Source of the DNA: JACZUI01 sp965216725
Lineage (GTDB): Bacteria > Actinomycetota > Acidimicrobiia > Spongiisociales > ZC4RG35
Direction: 5' to 3'
Assembly (NCBI GenBank): GCA_965216725.1
Contig: CBDCGI010000018.1
Coordinates: 1 to 64,000 of the forward strand
Length of the DNA: 64,000 nt
In this document: piece after piece, positions 18,682 through 27,817 of the stretch
Layout: the number at the start of each line of letters is the position of its first letter
Position numbering within the stretch: the stretch's first letter is position 1
Program-made: the position numbers and the translations under genes
Notes under the pieces: model-generated
Seen by the model: only the letters and a program-made list of their open reading frames with translations
What the model was told of the DNA's origin: nothing
Database searches by the model: none

Positions 18682-20457
18682 CTACTCCTCCTCAACTTGT
18701 GTGTCGCTGCCCTCCTCCAGCCGGGCACGAGCGGCGGCGTTGAGTGCCACTCCAACCTCTTCCAACTGCGACTCTTCGACCCATGCCGGGGCGCCGGTCA
18801 TCGGATCCATGCCGGTCTGGGTCTTGGGAAACGCCATGACCTCGCGCATCGAAGCCTCGTTTTGGAGGACCATCACCAGGCGGTCGATACCGAATGCGAA
18901 CCCTCCGTGAGGCGGCGTCCCGTAACGGAGGGCCTCGAGGAACCACCCGAATCTCCTCTCGGCCGTCTCCCCGTCGATCCCCAGGATCTCAAACACCTGA
19001 CGCTGCACCTCGGGGTCATGGATCCTGATAGATCCTGAGCCGAGCTCCACGCCGTTGAGAACGGCGTCGTAGGCATTGGACAGCGCCTCGTGTGGGTTGT
19101 CTCGCATCTCGCTCAGCGACGTCGGAGAGGTGAATGGATGATGGGAGAAAGTCAGCTTGCCGTCGGCACCCTCCTCGAACATGGGGAAGTCCACCACCCA
19201 GAGAAAGGCCAGATCTTCGTGAGAGTCGGGCTGACCCAGCATGAGTCTGAGGCCACCGAGGGTCGTCACCGCAGGCTTCCAGCGGTCGGCAACGATCAGA
19301 AGCACATCGCCATATTTGGCCCCGAAGGCCAGTTTCAGGCCCTCGACCTCTGCAGGAGATAGGTATTTGGCCACCGGGGATCGGAGGGAACCGTCGGCCT
19401 CAACCACCATCCACACAAGCCCTTTGGCACCGAGGCCCTTGGCATGTTCGGTGAGCTCATCGGCGCGTTTCCGAGACCAATCGGTCGGTCCAGCGTTGAT
19501 CCCCCGGACCGTGCCGCCACCATCTAGGGCGCCACGGAAAACTCCGAACTCGGACTCGGCGAATACCTGGCTCAGGTCCACGATCTCCATGCCGAATCGG
19601 ATGTCCGGCTTGTCGGTGCCGTATCGATCCATGGCCTGTTGCCACGTGATCCTGGGGAACGGCTTGGTCATTGGCCCGCCACGCAACTCGGCGGCGACAG
19701 CTTTCAGCACGTCTTCGATCACCGACAGGACATCGTCTCTCTCCCAAAAGGATCCCTCAAGGTCGAGCTGGGTGAATTCGAGCTGGCGGTCGGACCGAAA
19801 GTCCTCATCCCGATAGCAACGGGCGATCTGGAAGTACCTCTCCACGCCGGCGATCATCAGCAGCTGCTTGAAGAGCTGTGGTGATTGGGGGAGGGCGTAG
19901 AACTCACCCTTGCGAAGACGGGACGGAACCAGCATGTCCCGCGCCCCTTCGGGAGTGGAGGCCACCAGAGTCGGCGTCTCGATTTCGAGGAAGCCTCTGT
20001 CTTCCAAGGTGCGCCGAATGGTGGAAACCGCCCTGGACCTGGCTTTGAGGTTTTCAGCCATACGCGGCCGCCTCAGATCCAGATAGCGATGCTGGAGTCT
20101 CACCCGTTCGTCGACGTCGACACGGTCGGCGATCATAAAAGGGAGCGTTTCTGCGGGAGACAGGACGACTATGTCTTCGGCTCCAATTTCAATCTCCCCG
20201 GTCTCGAGATCTGGGTTGACAGTCCCCTCCGGCCGCTCACGGACTTGTCCCGTCACCGAGATACAAAACTCCATGCGTATCTGATCGACCACTTCGAGCA
20301 CCGAAGGGTCGGCCACGACCTGGACCAGACCCGAAGCGTCGCGAAGGTCGATGAACGCCACGCCGCCGTGATCTCGGCGCCTCTGTACCCAGCCTGCCAG
20401 GGTCACCTTTTCCCCGACAGCCAGCTTTGCGGTCTCAACGGCGCGGTGGCTTCTCAC
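18682..20457 (-). CDS. aspS: Aspartyl-tRNA synthetase (bacterial type)
   Basis: Charges tRNA-Asp. The 591-residue protein has the N-terminal OB-fold anticodon domain (VTLAGWVQRRRDHGGVAFID), class II motif 1, the flipping loop and motif 2 (QSPQLFKQLLMIAG, ARCYRDEDFRSDRQ), the bacterial GAD insertion, and motif 3 (GGFAFGIDRLVM). The GTG start at 20457 overlaps the hisS stop (GTGA) with GAGGAAAG upstream. It ends in a glutamate-rich tail. Confidence 0.96.
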   Translation of the reverse strand: MRSHRAVETAKLAVGEKVTLAGWVQRRRDHGGVAFIDLRDASGLVQVVADPSVLEVVDQIRMEFCISVTGQVRERPEGTVNPDLETGEIEIGAEDIVVLSPAETLPFMIADRVDVDERVRLQHRYLDLRRPRMAENLKARSRAVSTIRRTLEDRGFLEIETPTLVASTPEGARDMLVPSRLRKGEFYALPQSPQLFKQLLMIAGVERYFQIARCYRDEDFRSDRQLEFTQLDLEGSFWERDDVLSVIEDVLKAVAAELRGGPMTKPFPRITWQQAMDRYGTDKPDIRFGMEIVDLSQVFAESEFGVFRGALDGGGTVRGINAGPTDWSRKRADELTEHAKGLGAKGLVWMVVEADGSLRSPVAKYLSPAEVEGLKLAFGAKYGDVLLIVADRWKPAVTTLGGLRLMLGQPDSHEDLAFLWVVDFPMFEEGADGKLTFSHHPFTSPTSLSEMRDNPHEALSNAYDAVLNGVELGSGSIRIHDPEVQRQVFEILGIDGETAERRFGWFLEALRYGTPPHGGFAFGIDRLVMVLQNEASMREVMAFPKTQTGMDPMTGAPAWVEESQLEEVGVALNAAARARLEEGSDTQVEEE

Positions 20458-21686
20458 AAATCTCTTTCCTCGACCCACTGTTTGACTTCAGCAGTCGGGA
20501 TCCTGACCCGTTCTCCACCGGCCCGCATCTCGACCTCGTTCATTTCGTCGCCGACGACGATGGTCACTCCAGCCGCGCGACGGGTTGAAGCCCGGAACTG
20601 GGCCTTCACTGAGCGCCCTTCGCTGTCGAAATCGACGCTGAGCCCCTGGCTCCGAAGCTCTGACGCCAATTCCAGCGCCGGGCCCACCCCTGCCTCGGAC
20701 ACGATATAGACCTGGAGCCGACTCCGAGGCGGCGCCTTCAAGGTCAGTATTGCGCGGTCGATGCCCAGCGCCAGTCCGACTCCGGGGCTTCGACGTCCAC
20801 CGATGGACTCGGCCAGGCCGTCGTAACGCCCGCCGCCCCCGACGGCGTTTTGCGCCGCATCGAGCTCAGTCGCGACATATTCGAAGGTGGTCCTGGTGTA
20901 ATAGTCGAGGCCTCTCACCAGATAAGGATCGAGGGTGAAGGGAACGCCCAAGGCGTTGAGAAATGTCTGGACGGAATCGAAATGATCACGACAGGCTTCG
21001 CATAGATGGTCGGCCATGATCGGGGCATCGCTCAACGCGTCCCGGTCAACTTTTGAGTCGAGAATCCGCACCGGGTTGGTTTCGATAAGCTTCTGAGATT
21101 CGTCGCCCAGCAGATGACGGTTCGCGTCGAGGTGGTCACGCAATCTGGAGACGTAATCGGGGCGACATTCACGACATCCGAGGCTGTTGAGCTTCATTTC
21201 GAGGCCGGGGACCCCGATCTCCTCCAGATATCGGTACCCCAGTTCGACCACCTCGGCGTCCGCAGCGGCGCCTTCGACATCGAGATACTCCACCCCCACC
21301 TGCCAGAACTGCCGGTAGCGCCCCTTCTGCGGTCGCTCGTAACGGAACATCGGACCCGAGTAGGCCCCTTTCCAAACTCCTTGTGCTCCGAGGTTCAAGT
21401 AGGCACGCACCACACCGGCGGTCCCCTCGGGCCGAAGGGTCACAGACCGACCACCCTTGTCGGTGAAGGTGTACATCTCCTTGTTGACTATCTCTGTCGA
21501 CTCCCCCACTCCTCGTTCGAACAGCTCGGTCGCCTCGAAGACCGGCGTGATCACAAGTGGATAGCCATATTCGAGAACACGCCGCTCCCAGGCTGCAAGC
21601 ACACTTCGCCAAACATCGGGATCGCCCAGCATCTGGCTGGTCCCGGCGGCAACGTCGAAAGTGCCCTTTGGAGGCTGGAAACTCAT
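20454..21686 (-). CDS. hisS: Histidyl-tRNA synthetase
   Basis: Charges tRNA-His. The 410-residue class II enzyme has PKGTFDV near the start, TLRPEGTAGVVRAYL (motif 2 region), RGLDYYTRTTFE and GGGGRYDGL (histidine motifs) and a C-terminal anticodon domain. Overlap with aspS downstream couples the two synthetases. The 81-base gap to the metallo-hydrolase shows no T-box or other leader. Confidence 0.96.
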   Translation of the reverse strand: MSFQPPKGTFDVAAGTSQMLGDPDVWRSVLAAWERRVLEYGYPLVITPVFEATELFERGVGESTEIVNKEMYTFTDKGGRSVTLRPEGTAGVVRAYLNLGAQGVWKGAYSGPMFRYERPQKGRYRQFWQVGVEYLDVEGAAADAEVVELGYRYLEEIGVPGLEMKLNSLGCRECRPDYVSRLRDHLDANRHLLGDESQKLIETNPVRILDSKVDRDALSDAPIMADHLCEACRDHFDSVQTFLNALGVPFTLDPYLVRGLDYYTRTTFEYVATELDAAQNAVGGGGRYDGLAESIGGRRSPGVGLALGIDRAILTLKAPPRSRLQVYIVSEAGVGPALELASELRSQGLSVDFDSEGRSVKAQFRASTRRAAGVTIVVGDEMNEVEMRAGGERVRIPTAEVKQWVEERDL

Positions 21687-21767
21687 GGCCGTGGCAGGGT
21701 AACGCTTGCCCCACCCTTGACCGCAGCCGCAGTCACTTCAATCCACGCCCGAGCGGTCAATGCGAGT

Positions 21768-22415
21768 TCAGGCCCACAGATCGCGGAAGGGGTTTGTTGC
21801 CCTCTCCCGTCCGATCGTGGTCTCGGGCCCGTGCCCTGGCATGACTCGCACTGCATCATCGAGCGTCATCACCATGGTTGCCATTGAGCGGGCGAGGTCA
21901 GGCATTGATCCACCTGGCAAGTCGGTGCGGCCGATCGATCCGGCGAAGAGTTGGTCGCCAGAGAACAGAACTCCTTCGCTCTCCAAGTAGAAGCAGCAAT
22001 GGCCGGGGGTATGACCTGGAGTGTGCAGAGTCTCCAACGCCAAGCTGCCCACCACCAGTCTGCGCCCGTGGCCGAGCGGCTCGAAACTGGTGGGAAGCTC
22101 ATACGAACCGGGTGGAGTCGTACCAAAGATGGCCGAAAGCTGCCTCTCGGGATGCATGGTGAGGAAATCGTCGTCGGGATGGACGAAAACCGTGGCACCT
22201 GTATCGCTTTCGATCCGACCCGCTCCGCCGCTGTGGTCGACATGCCCGTGCGTCAGAAGAAGCGCAGACACGCTCAAATCATGCTCAGCGAGGGCGGCTC
22301 CGATCTTCTCCGGTTCGGGCGGGGCGTCGACGACCAGCGCCGGGCTACCGGGACCTTCGGCGAGTACATAGCAGTTGGTCTCGGCCACCCAGGCCGAAAT
22401 GGCCAGCAAAAGCAT
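21768..22415 (-). CDS. Metallo-beta-lactamase-fold hydrolase (glyoxalase II-like)
   Basis: A 215-residue hydrolase with the binuclear zinc motif THGHVDHSGG, a distal His in HTPGHTPGH, the bridging Asp in FSGDQLF and the last His in MPGHGPET. This set is typical of small GloB-like proteins. Its substrate is not shown. It starts two bases after the rel stop. Genes of this type sit between rel and hisS in several actinobacteria, so membership of this operon seems conserved. Confidence 0.88.
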   Translation of the reverse strand: MLLLAISAWVAETNCYVLAEGPGSPALVVDAPPEPEKIGAALAEHDLSVSALLLTHGHVDHSGGAGRIESDTGATVFVHPDDDFLTMHPERQLSAIFGTTPPGSYELPTSFEPLGHGRRLVVGSLALETLHTPGHTPGHCCFYLESEGVLFSGDQLFAGSIGRTDLPGGSMPDLARSMATMVMTLDDAVRVMPGHGPETTIGRERATNPFRDLWA

Positions 22416-22417
22416 CT

Positions 22418-24538
22418 CTATGACGCCGGGTCGTTGGACAAGCGGAAGGCCGCGTACACGCCGTCTACTCCCCTCATGTCTGCAAGAAGCCGGGGAAGCT
22501 GGGCCGGATCAGACAATTCGACCTCATAACGGAGAATGGCCACTTTGTCTTCGCCCACATGCGTGGAGGACGCTGTGATGTTCCCGCCGGTATCGCTGAC
22601 CAACGCGGTTACGTCGCGCAAGAGGCGGGTGCGATCGAGGGCCTCCACCTGTATCCAGACCACGAATTCGCCTTGATCCAAGGGGGGCCATGTCACATCC
22701 ACGGTACGTTCCCGCCTGTCGGCGAGAGATGCCACATTTGTGCAGTCGGCACGGTGCACCGACACGCCACGACCCACCGTCACGTAACCGACGATGTCAT
22801 CGCCGGGCACTGGTGCACAGCACTGCGCCAGCTGGACGAGCATGTCGTCTTGACCCTCGACCGCGACGTGGGCACTTCCCCGGGGGCGTCTCCGCTTGGG
22901 AACGAACAGCTCGTCACCCGTGTACGGCTTGATGAGTCGTTGCAGTCGTGAGGTGACCGAGTCGATGGAGATCTTCCCGCTTCCCACTGCGACATACAGG
23001 GCGTCGGAGCCTTTCAAACCTAGGTCCGCTGCGATGGACTCCAGGTAGGCCTCCCGCTCCGCCGCGGGGATTCTTGGTGTTTCACGTTTGAACATCCCGG
23101 ACAGGGCATCTTTTCCCTCCGCCAGGGCTGATTCGCGCCGCTCTTTGGTGAACCACTGTTTGATTTTCGACTTGGCTCGCCCAGTACGGACGAATCCGAG
23201 CCAATCTCTGCTCGGTGAGGCTTCAGGAGACTTGGACGTCAGCACCTCGACTATGTCACCTGACTGCAGGGAAGTAGACAGCGGAACAAGCCTTCCGTTC
23301 ACCTTTGCCCCCACGCAGGCGTGCCCCACCTCGGTATGGATCGCGTACGCGAAATCGATCGCCGTTGCGCCCACCGGCAGCGATTTCACATCTCCCCCGG
23401 GAGTCAGGACAAAAACCTCGTCCTGATAGAGGTCCATTTTGAGGTTCGCGAGGAACTCTTCGGGGTCCTCTTCGGGATCTGGTGACGGGACCAACTCGAT
23501 AGCCGGTATCTCGTCACCTTCCTTGTAGCGCCAGTGCGCTGCGATCCCGGATTCAGCCAGACCATGCATCTCCTCGGTGCGGATCTGCACCTCCAAAGGC
23601 TTACCATCCGGTCCGATCACCGTTGTGTGCAGCGATTGATAGAGATTGATCTTGGGCATCGCCACGTAATCCTTGAATCGGCCAGTCACCGGCACCCAGT
23701 GGCTGTGGACCAATCCCAACGCCGCATAACAGTCCCGCGTTGTCTCAGCAATGATTCGAATCCCGATGAGGTCATGGATGTCCTCGAATGGGCGGTTTTG
23801 CTCAACCATCTTGCGATAGATCGAATAGGGATGCTTCGGGCGTCCAGACACATCCGCGTCCAACCCTGCTCCCGCCAGGACGGCCTCGACCTCGGCGACC
23901 ATCTTCTCGATGAACTCCTCCCGCTCGGGCGCCCGCTGTGCCAGCTTGTCGAGTATCTCTGCATAAGGGCCCGGGTAGAGGATCTCAAAACAGCGATCCT
24001 CGAGCTCATGCTTGATTTCTTGGACTCCGAGCCGGTGGGCCAGGGGCGCGTAGACATCCAGAGTCTCCCGTGCCACGCGCCGCTGCTTCTCATCACGAAG
24101 CGCGTAGACGGTTCGGATGTTGTGCAGCCGGTCCAGAAGCTTGATGAGCAAGACGCGGACGTCTTTGGCCATGGCGATGACCATCTTTCGAATGGTGGCC
24201 GCCTGGGCCTCCTCGCGGTTGGAGAACCTGACACGGTCCAGCTTGGTGACACCGTCGATCAGAGCTGCGATCTCCGGGCCGAACCGGGCCGTCAGATCGC
24301 CGATCGTGAGATCGGTGTCTTCCACAGTGTCGTGGAGCAATGCCGCCGCTATGGCCTGCTGATCGAGGCCATACTCGGCGACCATTCGCGCCACCATCAC
24401 CGGATGGGTGATAAAGGAGTCACCGGTCTTTCTCATTTGGCCGCGGTGTGCCTCCTCGGCCACCTCGTATGCGCGCAGAATGATCTCGGTGTCTCCACCG
24501 GGGTGGTGCTGGGAGAACTCGCGGAGGACGTCGTCCAT
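22418..24538 (-). CDS. rel: Bifunctional (p)ppGpp synthetase/hydrolase
   Basis: Makes and breaks (p)ppGpp in the stringent response. The 706-residue long RSH protein has the HD hydrolase (LLHDTVEDTD), the synthetase (PKHPYSIYRKM, RFKD typical of bifunctional enzymes, YQSLHTTV), TGS (FVLTPGGDVKSLP), a Cys-containing zinc/helical part (LAQCCAPVPGD) and a C-terminal ACT domain. The start ATG 24538 has AGGAG five bases before it, and the longer frame runs into apt. Order apt-rel is conserved in the phylum. Confidence 0.95.
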   Translation of the reverse strand: MDDVLREFSQHHPGGDTEIILRAYEVAEEAHRGQMRKTGDSFITHPVMVARMVAEYGLDQQAIAAALLHDTVEDTDLTIGDLTARFGPEIAALIDGVTKLDRVRFSNREEAQAATIRKMVIAMAKDVRVLLIKLLDRLHNIRTVYALRDEKQRRVARETLDVYAPLAHRLGVQEIKHELEDRCFEILYPGPYAEILDKLAQRAPEREEFIEKMVAEVEAVLAGAGLDADVSGRPKHPYSIYRKMVEQNRPFEDIHDLIGIRIIAETTRDCYAALGLVHSHWVPVTGRFKDYVAMPKINLYQSLHTTVIGPDGKPLEVQIRTEEMHGLAESGIAAHWRYKEGDEIPAIELVPSPDPEEDPEEFLANLKMDLYQDEVFVLTPGGDVKSLPVGATAIDFAYAIHTEVGHACVGAKVNGRLVPLSTSLQSGDIVEVLTSKSPEASPSRDWLGFVRTGRAKSKIKQWFTKERRESALAEGKDALSGMFKRETPRIPAAEREAYLESIAADLGLKGSDALYVAVGSGKISIDSVTSRLQRLIKPYTGDELFVPKRRRPRGSAHVAVEGQDDMLVQLAQCCAPVPGDDIVGYVTVGRGVSVHRADCTNVASLADRRERTVDVTWPPLDQGEFVVWIQVEALDRTRLLRDVTALVSDTGGNITASSTHVGEDKVAILRYEVELSDPAQLPRLLADMRGVDGVYAAFRLSNDPAS

Positions 24539-24557
24539 CCCGGCTCCTGGGCTGAGG

Positions 24558-25076
24558 TCAGTCGTAGACGAGGAGGGCATTGATGGGGACACCGTCCAGC
24601 TTCGAAGAGCCGTTGAGGAAGGCAAGTTCGATGAAGACTGAGAAACCCACGACCTCGGCGCCTAGATGCTGAAGGAGACGGACGGCCGCTGCCGCCGTCC
24701 CACCGGTGGCAATCACATCGTCGACCACCAGAACTCTCTCGCCCTTGGCGACGGCGTCAACATGGACTTCTAGGGCATCGGTCCCGTATTCGAGGGTGTA
24801 CTCCTCAGTAACGGTCTGATAAGGGAGCTTCCCCGGCTTCCGGATCGGAATGAAGCCGGCACCAAGTCGTTCGGCGACCGGCGAGGCGAGTGTGAATCCA
24901 CGGGCTTCGATACCTGCAACCTTGCTCACCCCAAGATCGAGGTATGGCCTACTCATCTCCTCGACAAGCTCGCTGAAGGTCGACGGGTCACCAAGAACCG
25001 GTGTGATGTCCTTGAAGACGACACCCGGCTCAGGAAAGTCGGGGATGTCGCGGATGAGCGCGGATAGGTCTGCCAC
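24558..25076 (-). CDS. apt: Adenine phosphoribosyltransferase
   Basis: Salvages adenine to AMP with PRPP. The 172-residue protein has FPEPGVVFKDITPVL, the IEARGF loop, IRKPGKLP and the PRPP motif VLVVDDVIATGGTAAAA. It is placed in secD-secF-apt-rel order, widely conserved in actinobacteria. Confidence 0.96.
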   Translation of the reverse strand: MADLSALIRDIPDFPEPGVVFKDITPVLGDPSTFSELVEEMSRPYLDLGVSKVAGIEARGFTLASPVAERLGAGFIPIRKPGKLPYQTVTEEYTLEYGTDALEVHVDAVAKGERVLVVDDVIATGGTAAAAVRLLQHLGAEVVGFSVFIELAFLNGSSKLDGVPINALLVYD

Positions 25077-25097
25077 GATCAGGATTCTACGACCCGA

Positions 25098-26057
25098 TCA
25101 CCGCTTGCCCGACTTTGACCTCTTGGCCGCCCGGGAGGCGCGATCTTGCCACTCGTCCTCTCGCTCTTTCCAACTGGCGAGTAGTGGCGCCGCGACAAAG
25201 ATCGACGAGTAGGTCCCGGCAGCGATACCCACGAAAAGGGCCAGCGCAAAGTCGGACAAGGTGGTGGCGCCGAGCACGAAGCTTCCAACGAAGAGGATGC
25301 TGCCGACGGGGAGAAGCGACGTCAGCGACGTGTACAGGGACCTCGCAAGCACGAGGTTCATGGCGCGGTTGACGATCTCCGAATAGGTCAGGCGCTCCTC
25401 CTCTTCGACCAGCTCGTCCACCTTGTCGAAGACGACCACGGTGTCATAGAGCGAATAGCCGAGGATCGTGAGCACGGCCACAACTGTCGCCGGAGTCACG
25501 GAGAAGCCAGTGATCGAATACACCCCGATAGTGAGAATGAGATCGTGGGTGAGGGCTCCGATGCCGGCCATGGCCATTTTGAACTCGAGCCGCCAGCTGA
25601 TGAACAGCACCACGACACCAAGGAACACTCCCAGGGCGGTGAGCGAGCGCCTGAGAACCAACGACCCGAATGAGGCTCCCACCGCCTGAACCGAGATGTC
25701 GTTTCTGTCAGACCCGGTGACCTCGGCCACCGCGTCGATGGCATTGTTTGTGGTGTCCTCGTCCAATTCGGGTGTCGTCACCCTCACTGCTTCGCCGTCG
25801 TCGAGTGTCTGGATCGTCGCCTCATCGACTCCGGCGTCAACAAGAGCACTGCGAACCTCTGCAACATCAGCAGAAGCCGGGTTTGGTGCCCTGATCTCGA
25901 CGCCACCTTCGAATTCGATACCGAGGTTCAACTGCCTGATGCCGATGCTCGCAAGTGATATCGCCAAGAGAGTGGCCGAAATCAGGAGCCACCGTCTGCG
26001 GAGCCCAACAAAGTCGATTTGAGTCTCACCACGGTTCAGCTTGCGCCAGGTTCTCAT
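25098..26057 (-). CDS. secF: Protein translocase subunit SecF
   Basis: Partner of SecD in proton-driven protein export. The 319-residue membrane protein has six helices. The first is at 25-45, followed by the periplasmic domain with LGIEFEGGVEIR. The conserved core is ALTHDLILTIGVYS, GYSLYDTVVVFD and VNRAMNLVLARSLYTSLTSL. The C-terminal tail is basic. ATG overlaps the secD stop by four bases. Confidence 0.95.
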   Translation of the reverse strand: MRTWRKLNRGETQIDFVGLRRRWLLISATLLAISLASIGIRQLNLGIEFEGGVEIRAPNPASADVAEVRSALVDAGVDEATIQTLDDGEAVRVTTPELDEDTTNNAIDAVAEVTGSDRNDISVQAVGASFGSLVLRRSLTALGVFLGVVVLFISWRLEFKMAMAGIGALTHDLILTIGVYSITGFSVTPATVVAVLTILGYSLYDTVVVFDKVDELVEEEERLTYSEIVNRAMNLVLARSLYTSLTSLLPVGSILFVGSFVLGATTLSDFALALFVGIAAGTYSSIFVAAPLLASWKEREDEWQDRASRAAKRSKSGKR

Positions 26058-27466
26058 CGGCTTGCCCCCTCGATGGTGAAGGCACCACCTTCACCCAGCC
26101 GCGTCGGGGCCATCATCCCGACGGCCCGTTTGGTGTAGAAACGCGCCACGAAGATGTCGAGCAACGTCGCAATCAGCAGGGATATGGCAAAGCCTTTCAC
26201 CGCTCCCACTGCCAGCCACCACAACAGGCCGGCGGCGAGCAGGCTGACCGTGTCCGCAGTGAGAATTGTTCTGAAAGCCCGCTTGAAACCCTCCTCGGCG
26301 GCCTCCACCACCTCATACCCGTTCCTCATCAGCTCTTTGATTCGCTCGAAATAGACGATGTAGCTGTCGGCTGTGATCCCGACCGAGACAATGATGCCGG
26401 TCACGCCGGCCAGGGTGAGCGTGAGACCCATCCAGCTTCCCAGAACTCCAAAAAGTGCGATGAGGGCCGTACCGAAGACGGTTAGGCCGAGAATGGCGAC
26501 CAATCCCAGGGCCCTGTAGACAAGCAGCAGGACGATGGCAACCAGGACCAAGCCGGCTATCCCGGCGACAATCCCGGCCTGCAGGGAATCCTCGCCCAAG
26601 GTCCCGGACACCTTGTTCACCTCCGACACTTCGAACTCGACTGGGAGCGCGCCGTAGCGGAGGATGCTGGCCAGCTGATTCGCCTCAGCCTGGGCGTCCT
26701 CTCCTTGCCCTGTTGTGATCGACGCCTCACCCCCGGTGATTCCGGTCTCCGGAGACACGGAGGGATTGACCGCTGGGGCCGAAACCACTTCCGAGTCGAG
26801 GACTATCGCGATTTGCCGTTGGACGCCAACCGAGCCAGCCGCCTCCGCCGTGACTTCGGCAAACTTGTCGGCTCCCTCGCTAGTCAGTCTGAGGGAGACC
26901 GACCACTCGGCGGACTGTGGAATAAAGGATGTGCTTGCGTCTTCGACATCGCTGCCCTCCAGCGCTGCCGGACCCACCTCTAAAACCCGAGGAGCGAGCA
27001 CAGGGTCGTCGTACAGCAGCCAAGCGGAAGGTGCGTAGATGTCGTCTTCGATCGTGAGACCAGTTGTGTCGTCGATGTTTTCGGACCCGGTTCCTGCCAG
27101 TGGACCCGTTGTGCCATCGACTGAATCGAGTACCGGACGGAATGAGAGCAATCCGGTTTGCCCGACTACCTCGATGGCCAGCTGCTCATCCTCGACACCC
27201 GGCAGTTGTACTACCACGATGTCGTCGCCGGACTGCTGGATCGTGGGCTCCTGGACATTGCCGAAGCCCTCGATGCGACGCGTCATGATGTCGATTGCGA
27301 CCTCGATGGACTCACCTGAGGTTCCTTCGGGGGCCGTCATGATGACTTCGGTGCCGCCCTGAAGATCTAGGCCGAGTTTTGGCGTCAAGCCGGCGGCCAC
27401 GGCCGCGGCCAGCCCTCCCCAGGCGATGGCGAGGACAACGAAGAGCCCGACTAGTCGTCGGGCCAT
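26054..27466 (-). CDS. secD: Protein translocase subunit SecD
   Basis: SecDF component of the Sec translocon. The 470-residue protein has an N-terminal helix, LGLDLQGGTEVIM, the P1 periplasmic domain, and the C-terminal RND-like helices with ITADSYIVYFERIKE. P1 has an acidic insertion (about residues 130-170). It follows yajC by one base and overlaps secF. Confidence 0.95.
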   Translation of the reverse strand: MARRLVGLFVVLAIAWGGLAAAVAAGLTPKLGLDLQGGTEVIMTAPEGTSGESIEVAIDIMTRRIEGFGNVQEPTIQQSGDDIVVVQLPGVEDEQLAIEVVGQTGLLSFRPVLDSVDGTTGPLAGTGSENIDDTTGLTIEDDIYAPSAWLLYDDPVLAPRVLEVGPAALEGSDVEDASTSFIPQSAEWSVSLRLTSEGADKFAEVTAEAAGSVGVQRQIAIVLDSEVVSAPAVNPSVSPETGITGGEASITTGQGEDAQAEANQLASILRYGALPVEFEVSEVNKVSGTLGEDSLQAGIVAGIAGLVLVAIVLLLVYRALGLVAILGLTVFGTALIALFGVLGSWMGLTLTLAGVTGIIVSVGITADSYIVYFERIKELMRNGYEVVEAAEEGFKRAFRTILTADTVSLLAAGLLWWLAVGAVKGFAISLLIATLLDIFVARFYTKRAVGMMAPTRLGEGGAFTIEGASR

Positions 27467-27467
27467 G

Positions 27468-27782
27468 TCAGGACTCTGTCTCCTCGGAGGCAGCCGAGCC
27501 TATGGCCCTGCGTGTGACCCGAAGCCTGCCTTCTTCCACCTTCAATACCACGTCGTTGTCGTCGATCGAGAGAATCTTGCCGTGGATGCCCCCGATGGTT
27601 CGCACCTCCTGGCCGACCTCCAGCGATTTGATCAACTCTTGCTGCTTCTTGGTCCTCTGCCGCTGCGGTCGGATGATGAACAGCCAGAAGACCACCACCA
27701 TCAGACCAAGGAAGATGAGGGATGTGAAGCCGCCGGCTCCGCCGCCGCTGCTCTCCGCGGCTAGGACAAATTGGTTCACCAA
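27468..27782 (-). CDS. yajC: Preprotein translocase subunit YajC
   Basis: Small SecDF accessory protein. The 104-residue sequence has one membrane helix (about 17-36, SLIFLGLMVVVFWLFIIRPQ), the RPQRQRTKKQQE basic stretch and a C-terminal beta domain (EVGQEVRTIGGIHGKI). It is the first gene of yajC-secD-secF and lies 35 bases after tgt. Confidence 0.94.
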   Translation of the reverse strand: MVNQFVLAAESSGGGAGGFTSLIFLGLMVVVFWLFIIRPQRQRTKKQQELIKSLEVGQEVRTIGGIHGKILSIDDNDVVLKVEEGRLRVTRRAIGSAASEETES

Positions 27783-27817
27783 AGGCCTCCGGGACGGGAA
27801 GATGACAGCCGGTGAGG

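Noticed and set aside
23534..24583. Plus-strand open frame of 349 residues
   Set aside because: It is fully antisense to rel, and its composition (His, Asp, Arg, Gly) is typical of a GC-rich shadow frame. No family similarity or ribosome binding site.
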